From contig NZ_AMQH01000018.1 of the NCBI RefSeq assembly GCF_000300195.1, positions 1 to 64,000 on the forward strand: 64,000 nucleotides of DNA, written 5' to 3'. Below are positions 58,401-64,000 of this stretch, piece after piece. Both the position numbers and the translations under genes were made by a program. The notes beneath the pieces are model-generated. The model had not been told where the DNA came from, searched no databases, and was given only the letters and a program-made list of their open reading frames with translations. The stretch's first letter is position 1. Every line of letters begins with the position of its first letter. The stretch comes from Clostridium tunisiense TJ. GTDB lineage: Bacteria; Bacillota; Clostridia; Clostridiales; Clostridiaceae.

Positions 58401-58710
58401 AGTCTTTAAGTTTATCTTTAAGTTCATCTCTAGCCTTTATATTGCCATTCATTTTCTCTGTAGTTTTTTGCATGCTTTGGCTCCAAATATCTACCTTTTG
58501 TCTTTGAATATCTATTTGTTTGCTAAGACTTTCAGAAGTATATTTAAGTTTTTCTGTTTCTTTGCCAAAGCCAACTAATCGTTCAGTACCAGCTTTAAAC
58601 TCACTTTGAACCATAGCCAATTGTGAGTTTACTCCTTTAAGAGAATTATTAAAACCTGAAGAATCTAGCACCATCTTGGCTGTTATTCGTTTTTCAACAT
58701 CATTTGCCAC
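55429..58710 (-). CDS. Phage tail tape measure protein
   Basis: This 1093-residue protein has an N-terminal coiled coil, the TP901-type core (about 215-530, including ATGDEFEKLKKQALELGASTSFSAKQSAQGMENLASAGF), a hydrophobic Gly/Ala-rich stretch (about 545-645), then a long helical section with repeated Lys/Glu. It sets tail length and enters the host membrane on ejection. The start is GTG with AAGGAGG seven bases upstream, the same site that overlaps the gpT-frame stop region. Two bases separate it from Dit. Confidence 0.95.
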   Translation of the reverse strand: MANDVEKRITAKMVLDSSGFNNSLKGVNSQLAMVQSEFKAGTERLVGFGKETEKLKYTSESLSKQIDIQRQKVDIWSQSMQKTTEKMNGNIKARDELKDKLKDLGMAHQEIIKQYGKESEEAGKSRAELKALGQEYKNKGNQIESNAKQINYYTTQMNKADEGLVKMENQLKQTNAELAKSENKWLGASAALKESGEHFQKVGSTASAAGDKILRLSAPLIGVGIAAAKVGMDFDSQMSRVKAISEATGDEFEKLKKQALELGASTSFSAKQSAQGMENLASAGFNVTEIMQAMPGMLDLAASSGEDLANSADIAASTLRGFGLAADKAGHVADVLAKNASATNAAVSDTGEAMKYVAPLASSMGRSLEEVTAAIGIMANAGIKGSQAGTTLRGALSRLADPSKEAAGAMKEIGFNAFDSEGKLVSLKDLIERLGKSTESLTDKQKQQAISTIFGQEAMSGMLTLIKAGPQELDKLTQSLLSSDGAAKNMANTMQDNAKASVEQMMGSLETAGIKLGQSLAPTIIKVADSIGKLADKFAALPPETQETILKTAALTVGLGGVLKVGGGVISTVGSIAGGLSKLTGAMGIASTATGAVGAAGAVAGGTTGMGALAGGLGAATLAVAPWLLAGAAVVGVGYGIHKAMSQEVVPSVDLFADSVEHSAQAMENFEGKANTSMTSTVISISEGTKQAVGAYMELDNGVKAELDSLYINSTTITDEIKNTTTAKFNEMSNMVIEGYRKQKDTAIQETTELFNQTKSITDTEQQEILTSMNQYYIDQETTVNNAETQIKSILDRASAEHRELTQSEYETVTMWRGKMKEKSISALSENEVEAKIILQRMKDYDGRVTAEQAAQHISKLNESRDKAVATANSEYEKRIALIEKMKSEGVIKSQEQADKMIAEAKRQKDGIIENAERTRMDAIEKMRGMNSDLEKQVDTSTGKILNWWDKLKRWWNGWKPENKNFSYEVNPTARRGQSSSAIDGNWTGNRSFQGGLTTLHEKGYEVYDLPRSTRIYNHEASEDLVMKTAESVASKVASSVLDNMSFSGNGEQTIIIPVNIDGREISRLVAPYVNEELGFIGNKISLSYGRRP

Positions 58711-58722
58711 TATCCCACCTCC

Positions 58723-59273
58723 TTAAAGCCATGAAAGTTCATCTATGGAATATACTCTATTATCTTCACTACCATCTGATTTAACTTTCCAGTCATTAAA
58801 TTCAACGTGTATATTCCATAAAGTAATTATTTCTTTAGGATAGCTCCTTAAAAATTCTTCTCTAGTAAAATTGAGGTGCACTTTTGATACATAAAGATAC
58901 CAGTCAAAATCAAGTAAATCCTTAGATTCTGACTGGCTTTTTAGTTTTTTTCGTTATTTCCACCATTACTATCTAGTAAAATACTTCCTGTAATCATGTT
59001 GATTCCTATTAGATCTAATAGCTTCATAGTTGGTAAATCAAAACTAAAACTTTTTAAAAGTTCTTCTTCTGAAAAATCTTTCTCAACACATGAGCAACTT
59101 AATATTTTTATTAAGCATTCATATTCATTCTTTTGTGATAAATAATTATTAAAAATCTCTAATGCATTTTCATATTTATTATTAAATTTAATTAGAGCCT
59201 TGAAATCTAGCCTAAAAGTATAGACTTTCTCACCTATCTCTATTTTATATTCCTTTATGTCTCCTACGTTCAT
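58723..59273 (-). CDS. Phage tail assembly chaperone gpGT (made by -1 frameshift)
   Basis: A 183-residue fusion: the 110 codons of gpG, then a -1 slip at A-AAA-AAC (58944-58950), then 73 codons of the -1 frame beginning LKSQSESKDLLDFDWYLY and ending DELSWL. The stop codon is at 58723-58725, twelve bases before the tape-measure start. A spacer of 7 bases and a 12-bp hairpin follow the slippery site. In lambda and many siphoviruses gpG and gpGT coat the tape measure before tube assembly, in a fixed ratio. Confidence 0.85.
58900..58950 (-). promoter_or_regulatory. Programmed -1 ribosomal frameshift signal
   Basis: Slippery heptamer A-AAA-AAC (58944-58950) in the gpG frame, a 7-base spacer containing the zero-frame stop codon, then CCAGTCAGAATC (58925-58936) pairing with GATTTTGACTGG (58900-58911) around a 13-base loop. 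All but one of the 12 pairs are Watson-Crick; the other is G-U. Confidence 0.85.
58941..59273 (-). CDS. Phage tail assembly chaperone gpG
   Basis: This 110-residue protein, read to the zero-frame stop, is rich in Glu, Lys and Leu (EKVYTFRLDFKALIKFNNKYENALEIF) and ends NNEKN right at the slippery site. It lies between the major tail protein and tape-measure genes, the canonical position for gpG. GAGAGGAAG precedes the ATG. Most ribosomes would make this short form. Confidence 0.88.
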   Translation of the reverse strand: MNVGDIKEYKIEIGEKVYTFRLDFKALIKFNNKYENALEIFNNYLSQKNEYECLIKILSCSCVEKDFSEEELLKSFSFDLPTMKLLDLIGINMITGSILLDSNGGNNEKN

Positions 59274-59327
59274 ATAAATCTTCCTCTCTACAAAAAACTA
59301 GGATAGAGTTTCCTCTATCCTGAAATG

Positions 59328-59912
59328 CTAAGGTGTTGCTTGTTTTGCTGTTGGTATAATAACAGTATTAAAGAATGTTGTTCCTAAATCTATTGGTGCA
59401 TCTGGATCATCTTCATCTACTGCATATTTCCACATTCCATTATTTTTTAACGGTTGGAAAGTTGCTGTAACCTTGTTAGTCTGAAAATCTGTTTTGCCTT
59501 CTCTTTGTTTTGTAGAATCATCTGGCTCTACAAGCTTGCCTTTATAATAAACTCTATATGCCTTTTTACCATTGCTTTTTGTAGCCTCATATAAAACCGC
59601 TACATATGGTGCAATATCATTTGACTTAGCAATTATTCCACCCTCAGCTGCAATAGCATGACCTAAATATTTTGCATGCTGCGCATTAGTAAAGTCTGCT
59701 AAATCAAAATCTATCTCTATATCCTCTAGTGATGTATCTTGCTCCCATACTTTACCTTCTGCATAAAGTTTCTCTGTGTTAGCTTTTACCTTAGCATTAA
59801 ATTCTCTTATACCTGGTATATACTCAGGTTTTGCAAAAAGTAACTTTCCAGTACCTATATCGTCTTCTGTAATAGTTGCAAGAAATAATCTATCTATGTT
59901 TACTCTAGCCAT
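59328..59912 (-). CDS. Phage major tail tube protein
   Basis: This 194-residue beta-rich protein (ARVNIDRLFLATITEDDIGTG, FDLADFTNAQHAKYLGHAI, NKVTATFQPLKNNG) has the pattern of siphovirus tail tube proteins of the phi13/TP901-1 type. It forms stacked hexameric rings. GGAGG precedes the ATG. It adjoins the tail terminator gene without a gap. Confidence 0.88.
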   Translation of the reverse strand: MARVNIDRLFLATITEDDIGTGKLLFAKPEYIPGIREFNAKVKANTEKLYAEGKVWEQDTSLEDIEIDFDLADFTNAQHAKYLGHAIAAEGGIIAKSNDIAPYVAVLYEATKSNGKKAYRVYYKGKLVEPDDSTKQREGKTDFQTNKVTATFQPLKNNGMWKYAVDEDDPDAPIDLGTTFFNTVIIPTAKQATP

Positions 59913-60278
59913 TTAAATTCCTCCTTCAATTTTAGTAGTATAAATAAAACGCATGGGTTTATGATATAATTGGGTATCTTCCTCATATAAGTCAGCGCCA
60001 CCAGTTCTCTCAAAGCCTGCGTTTATCATTTTTTCTTTTATTTTATTTTCAAGTTCTGTATAGTCTTCTTTAGAAAAAATATCAATCTGAACATAGTAAT
60101 TAGTTGCTACTTCCTTTCCCTCTGACCATGCAGCTCCATCCTCATCAAATATTTCATATTCAACGTAAGGTGGAATAGGATCTAAAGCATGAAGAAAATG
60201 AACTTTTTTATCACTAGTTAGATTTAATATTTCATCATTACTTAACACTTGTTTTATATATTGTTTAATATTAAACAT
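59913..60278 (-). CDS. Phage tail terminator/completion protein
   Basis: This 121-residue protein with segments PYVEYEIFDEDGAAWSEGKEVATNYYVQIDIFSKEDYTEL and MRFIYTTKIEGGI fits small tail-terminator proteins that cap the tube and connect to the head. Its place between gp10 and the major tail gene agrees. TAAGGTAGGTG precedes the ATG. Family naming is by position and pattern. Confidence 0.75.
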   Translation of the reverse strand: MFNIKQYIKQVLSNDEILNLTSDKKVHFLHALDPIPPYVEYEIFDEDGAAWSEGKEVATNYYVQIDIFSKEDYTELENKIKEKMINAGFERTGGADLYEEDTQLYHKPMRFIYTTKIEGGI

Positions 60279-60286
60279 ATAAGCAC

Positions 60287-60640
60287 CTACCTTAGCAATT
60301 CTTGACTTAAAATTGCAATAGCTTCATTTTGAGTTTTATTAACACTTCTTTCAAAGAATCCTACATTAGCCTTTTGTTGTGATGTACCAAACTCTTGAAA
60401 TATATCGTAAAATTTTCTCATTCTAACTGTTCCTATTGTAGCAAATCCCTCTTTTTTAACATTTTTAACAACAGAGCCTCTAAGTTTACCAGTTCTATGA
60501 GGTGTATTTTTCTTTACTTCAGAAAGGATTGGTGTTAATGCCTTATTCATAGCTTTTTTCTCATCAGCTTCAGTAATAGTCATATCCTGCAATAAGTTTT
60601 CTATTTCTTTAAATCCTTCTATATGAATACCATTATTCAC
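60287..60640 (-). CDS. HK97 gp10-like phage protein
   Basis: This 117-residue protein carries the gp10 pattern: MNKALTPILSEVKKNTPHRTGKLRGSV and a C-terminal FYDIFQEFGTSQQKANVGFFERSVNKT. gp10-family proteins help complete the head-tail joint. I start at the GTG at 60640, overlapping the previous stop codon by one base, with GAGGTGA close upstream; an in-frame ATG eleven codons earlier would sit deep in the previous gene. Confidence 0.88.
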   Translation of the reverse strand: MNNGIHIEGFKEIENLLQDMTITEADEKKAMNKALTPILSEVKKNTPHRTGKLRGSVVKNVKKEGFATIGTVRMRKFYDIFQEFGTSQQKANVGFFERSVNKTQNEAIAILSQELLR

Positions 60641-60975
60641 TATATCACCTCTATAGCCTTTATTTTTATCCATTTATTTTCATATCGTATGTTATCTACA
60701 AAAGTTATATTGAAAACTCTATCCTTCCACTTAATTCTATAAGTTTTAGAGTTAAGTTCTTCAAACTCCTTTGAATATCTTATGATAACTTCTACCGTAT
60801 TTTCAGAGTTTATTGTTTTTGCTGCCCAAAATTCCTTCCCAAATAAATTATTAATTGAACCCCAAATAGTCTTATAATCTGAATATCCATCAGCTTTTGT
60901 AGGAAATCCATTATCGTTAGTTTCTACAGGTCCACATTTTTGAACTGTAATTCTCTTATCTAGTTTTATATTCAT
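60640..60975 (-). CDS. Phage head closure / head-tail adaptor protein
   Basis: This 111-residue beta-barrel protein (LDKRITVQKCGPVETNDNGFPTKADGYSDYKTIWGSINNLFGKEF, VNFRIKWKDRVFNITFVDN-type strands) has the size and sequence of SPP1 gp16-like head-closure proteins. It starts within the last codons of the gp6-like gene and its stop codon overlaps the gp10 start, indicating coupled translation. Confidence 0.85.
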   Translation of the reverse strand: MNIKLDKRITVQKCGPVETNDNGFPTKADGYSDYKTIWGSINNLFGKEFWAAKTINSENTVEVIIRYSKEFEELNSKTYRIKWKDRVFNITFVDNIRYENKWIKIKAIEVI

Positions 60976-61253
60976 ATAACCACTTCCATTAATGATAGCT
61001 TATTAAATATGGTTTCAACAATTTTGTCTCTTTTTATATTTTCACTTATTGTTGTAGCCCTATTTTCATACATATCATAAATTAACTTTCTTTGTACCAG
61101 GGATGCCAACTTAGCTCCATTTGGGATAACCTTGTAGTTAGTACCACAACACTCGTCAATATAAATTTCGCTTATTTCTATTAAGTCTGTAATATAGTTA
61201 TTATCTTCATCATAATCTACCCTAAGATAGCTTTTTACCTCTTCTAAAGTCAT
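60972..61253 (-). CDS. Phage head-tail connector protein (gp6-like)
   Basis: This 93-residue helical protein (MTLEEVKSYLRVDYDEDNNYITDLIEISEIYIDECCGTNY) matches gp6-like connectors, which form a ring below the portal. GGAGGG is upstream of the ATG. It overlaps the next gene by four bases. Confidence 0.88.
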   Translation of the reverse strand: MTLEEVKSYLRVDYDEDNNYITDLIEISEIYIDECCGTNYKVIPNGAKLASLVQRKLIYDMYENRATTISENIKRDKIVETIFNKLSLMEVVI

Positions 61254-61305
61254 TTCCCATCCCTCCTAGAATTAGAAAATAAGGGATGAACCCTTCCTTT
61301 TATTA

Positions 61306-62460
61306 CTATGGCAATGTAATTTCGCCATATACAGCTGCTTCAGTATCAAACTTTGACACATCCACCCTTGTAATTGCTCTCATTTCTGTTCTATTCTTTT
61401 TAAATGCAGTTCCTCCAACATCTGTAGTTTTTATTGATAATTGCTGTCTATCCCATAGAACAATAGCTTCTTTCAAATCACCGATAATAAGTGGAGCTTT
61501 CTTTGTAACTCCATCAGTAACTGTTTTTAAAACCTTATTTGATATTTTATGAAGAGGCTTACCATTTATAAGCTTTTTTCCTGGTTGTGTAGGATCTGGT
61601 TGAAGAATATACTTTCCATCTGCATCTTTTAACTTATCAAGATAATTGTAACCATCTTGGTTTGTTAGCGCTATTGCTCCCGCTTCAATCGCAGGATCTA
61701 AATTAACGTTCATTATGTCTTTTATATCGTCTACATTAGCTACTGCCTTCTTAGACAAATTCCCTAATTCTTCTAATATAAGAGCATTCTTAGTAGCTTT
61801 GTCCTTTTTTCTAACCCAGTTTTCAATATATGCTAGAATGTTTTGATCAGAATCAGCCATTAAATTACCTGGTATAGGTAAAAATGCCCCTCTATCCTTT
61901 ATGTTATATTCTAAAGGCACAAATTTTGGTGTATCTGCATCTGGAACATCTCCATCCTCAGTAAACTCTTGCATTGGAACAGTATCAGCATTCTTCTCTA
62001 GTACTCTTGAACCAGTAAGCGTAGTAACAGGTTGCACAGTTACAAAGTTTTCTAATGCTGTAAAGTCCCTTTTAAGTTCATTTATCTTAGTATCTTGGTC
62101 TATTGGAATTAAATATCCACCATCTTCACCTGTTGTTGAAGATAATGCTCTGTGTTCATCAAGCATTCTTTCTTCATCTTCAGAAAGTTTCCTGCCTCTA
62201 AAAGCCTTAACAAATATGTCTCTATACTCTAAATGCTCATCATCATCTGTATTAGTGTCCCTCTTTTGATGATTTCCTTGAGCTTCAAGATCTCTTTTCT
62301 CCTCTGCTGCTAAAGCTTCCTCTACTTCTAATTGCTTTTGAAGTGTTCTGATTTCAGTAAGTTTTGCCTGAGCTTCTTCAATTTTACCTTGGTCCTTTAA
62401 GCTTCTTGTTTCCCCTAATAAGTTACCTATTTTTGATTTTAATTCTAAAATTTTATCCAT
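61306..62460 (-). CDS. HK97-family major capsid protein
   Basis: 384 residues. The N-terminal coiled-coil delta domain (LELKSKIGNLLGETRSLKDQ through EEKRDLEAQ, about 1-80) serves as internal scaffold and is removed by the adjacent protease. The HK97 core follows from about residue 100, with GGYLIPIDQDTKINELKRDFTALENFVTVQPV and the C-terminal strands. I start at the ATG at 62460 after GGAGGG; five extra upstream codons are spurious. Its start overlaps the protease gene by eight bases. Confidence 0.93.
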   Translation of the reverse strand: MDKILELKSKIGNLLGETRSLKDQGKIEEAQAKLTEIRTLQKQLEVEEALAAEEKRDLEAQGNHQKRDTNTDDDEHLEYRDIFVKAFRGRKLSEDEERMLDEHRALSSTTGEDGGYLIPIDQDTKINELKRDFTALENFVTVQPVTTLTGSRVLEKNADTVPMQEFTEDGDVPDADTPKFVPLEYNIKDRGAFLPIPGNLMADSDQNILAYIENWVRKKDKATKNALILEELGNLSKKAVANVDDIKDIMNVNLDPAIEAGAIALTNQDGYNYLDKLKDADGKYILQPDPTQPGKKLINGKPLHKISNKVLKTVTDGVTKKAPLIIGDLKEAIVLWDRQQLSIKTTDVGGTAFKKNRTEMRAITRVDVSKFDTEAAVYGEITLP

Positions 62461-63091
62461 TAATATTCCCTCCAAATTCTTTTTCTAAATATAAAAGCTC
62501 TAACTCATCTAAATCCTGAGTTAAAGCTCTTACTTCTTCATCTTTATTATTAAATTCTTCCCTAAACTGCTTTGCTCTTGCCTGAACTACAGTATCCTCA
62601 TAGGCTGGAATAGCTGTAATTGTACCCTCTCTTAAATCTATTTTCTTTAAAGTTCTCATTACAGTGTCATTCTCTCTATCGTACTCAACACTATGTTGAA
62701 GCACTCTAAAGCCAAAGGAACACCCTCTTACTTCTCCTGATTTAACAAGTTCGTGAACATCACTAGCATAACTAAGTTTCGAGTTAACTTTAGCTTCAAA
62801 CTTTAAACCTGCTTTGTCTACGGATAACTTTAAGGTTTCATTCCTGGTACTTGCTAAAGGCTTTGAATAATCATGACTATAAAGCAAGAAAATATTATGT
62901 CCATCTTTCAAAGTATCATCAAAAGCACTTCTATCTATTTTCTCAAAATACCCTGTCCAGAGTTCTGTTGCTGAATCAAACTTAGCAATATACCCCTCTA
63001 AGACTAATTCTTTTGCCTCATCCTCGCTTTCTCTAACCTCTATATTTTCCAGGCTCCTAAACTCAAGTTTATCCTTCTCTTTTTCCTCCAT
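62453..63091 (-). CDS. HK97-family prohead protease
   Basis: This 212-residue herpesvirus-assemblin-like serine protease has the segments LEGYIAKFDSATELW, HNIFLLYSHDYSKPLAS (containing the catalytic His) and VRGCSFGFRVL (nucleophile Ser in the GCSFGF strand), near residues 95-125. It matures the capsid by removing the delta domain. I start at the ATG at 63091 with AAGGAGG eight bases upstream. It overlaps the portal gene end by 23 bases. Confidence 0.93.
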   Translation of the reverse strand: MEEKEKDKLEFRSLENIEVRESEDEAKELVLEGYIAKFDSATELWTGYFEKIDRSAFDDTLKDGHNIFLLYSHDYSKPLASTRNETLKLSVDKAGLKFEAKVNSKLSYASDVHELVKSGEVRGCSFGFRVLQHSVEYDRENDTVMRTLKKIDLREGTITAIPAYEDTVVQARAKQFREEFNNKDEEVRALTQDLDELELLYLEKEFGGNING

Positions 63092-64000
63092 TGCTATCAC
63101 CTCCTTTCAATCGTACTACTTCATTAATATCCTTAAGTTTAAACACCCCACTGTTAACAATAAGGTCGTCTCCCCCTTCTTTTTTCATGTACCCTAAATC
63201 CCACCTTGCTTCATTAGGTGCTTTTATGGATCCAGCTACATATTTAGTTAATATTTCCGCTTGAGTCTTACTATCTGTTCTTAGAATTACATTTTCATTG
63301 AACCTAAAATAGTACCCCTGCTTTCTTTCATCCTCAGTTAGTAGCTTCCAATCCATCTCCTGTTCTATTGATGTAAGTAATGGAAGTAAGGTGTCAACAT
63401 AAAAACTTAAATTTTGTTGTTCTAGAGAATTATTATTTGTGTCTTGCAAATCATTCAGTTGGTGCATTTTAATTCCAAATGCTGCAGCTATTTGTTTAAT
63501 AGACATTTTCTTTATTTGTTCAAACTGTGCATCTGCCAAACTTAAATTTATTGGAGTCACATTGTATCCTGCTGGTACGGGTAATATTTTCCCTGTATTT
63601 GTAGTACCATTAGCTAACTTTTCAAATCTAGTCTGTATTTTCTTTAACTCCTTATCATCTTTAATATCTGATGTAAGTTGTAATAACAATTTAGAAGTTA
63701 ATCCATTAGTAAATAGACGTTTTAGATAAGATTGACTTTCTATATTAGTTTCAATTGTATCTTTTAGACTACTTCTTATACTAGAAAACCTGTAACCATC
63801 TTTAGAAAATCCTTTGAAATGTAGCACATTGCCATATAATGTTGATTGTTCTTTGCCTGTTTCATCCTTATAATAAATTAGAATTTTATTTAATTTAGTA
63901 CTATTAACAATTCCTTTATCATCAATTACTATTCTAGATGGCCTAAAAGGATATAAACTTTTTACATAGTTACCCTTTTTAACAATTAGCGCATATGAAT
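63069..64000 (-). CDS. Phage portal protein (5' end beyond the window)
   Basis: The reading frame stays open through the right edge, with residues such as KKGNYVKSLYPFRPSRIVIDDKGIVNS preceding HFKGFSKDGYRFSSIRSSL. The visible 310 or so residues match the C-terminal two thirds of HK97-type portals, including IKQIAAAFGIKMHQLNDLQDTNNNSLEQQNLSFYVDTLLPLL. The dodecameric portal is the DNA channel at one vertex. The true start lies past 64000. Confidence 0.9.
   Translation of the reverse strand, partial: SYALIVKKGNYVKSLYPFRPSRIVIDDKGIVNSTKLNKILIYYKDETGKEQSTLYGNVLHFKGFSKDGYRFSSIRSSLKDTIETNIESQSYLKRLFTNGLTSKLLLQLTSDIKDDKELKKIQTRFEKLANGTTNTGKILPVPAGYNVTPINLSLADAQFEQIKKMSIKQIAAAFGIKMHQLNDLQDTNNNSLEQQNLSFYVDTLLPLLTSIEQEMDWKLLTEDERKQGYYFRFNENVILRTDSKTQAEILTKYVAGSIKAPNEARWDLGYMKKEGGDDLIVNSGVFKLKDINEVVRLKGGDSNGGKREG

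Overview
The window is a low-GC Gram-positive chromosome segment, most like Clostridium sensu stricto. The base composition is very AT-rich and Shine-Dalgarno sites are strong (GGAGG). The gene content also fits: a lon-lonB-clpX-clpP-tig cluster, pyruvate formate-lyase with its activase, a cggR-gap-pgk-tpiA-gpmI-eno-secG glycolytic block, and rpoN. No species is claimed. Most genes lie on the minus strand.

Layout. 1-11.2 kb: a CPBP membrane protease, then protein quality control (ysxC-lon, lonB, clpX, clpP, trigger factor) and a membrane-anchored unknown. 11.2-17.0 kb, plus strand: pflB-pflA, a small unknown protein and an AI-2E-type permease. A tight cluster of DnaA-box-like sequences lies just after pflA. 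17.2-19.4 kb: a minus-strand tRNA array with 21 complete tRNA genes and two damaged ones (a Gln/Leu chimera and a truncated Lys), built from tandem copies of one block behind a single good promoter. 19.8-31.7 kb: phosphoesterase, rdgB, a PurM/HypE-like protein, an orphan solute-binding protein, ligA-pcrA, a YerC-type regulator and secG. 31.8-40.8 kb: the glycolytic genes behind cggR, with a recognisable promoter and CggR-type operator, then rpoN. A conserved-looking structured segment lies between cggR and rpoN.

41-47 kb is a transition zone: a DUF429 protein, a four-TM unknown, an overlapping three-gene operon of unknown function (soluble protein, winged-helix/zinc-ribbon protein, membrane/coiled-coil protein), a DUF4352-like protein and a HicAB toxin-antitoxin pair. 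A short antisense RNA candidate overlaps the leader of the three-gene operon.

47-64 kb is the structural and lysis half of a siphovirus-type prophage read on the minus strand. The order is portal (cut by the window edge), prohead protease, HK97 capsid, connector, head closure, gp10, tail terminator, major tail protein, gpG/gpGT with a textbook -1 frameshift signal, tape measure, Dit, tail endopeptidase, two more tail/fibre proteins, XhlA-like, holin-like and amidase. No integrase, replication or repressor genes are in view; these would lie beyond 64 kb. The left attachment site was not found.

The strongest unusual observations are the prophage frameshift cassette, the rearranged tRNA array, the unknown three-gene operon with antisense leader RNA, a hairpin inserted between the lonB ribosome-binding site and its start codon, the DnaA-box cluster beside pflA and the structured cggR-rpoN intergenic segment. 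All assignments are from reading the sequence; no database search was possible.
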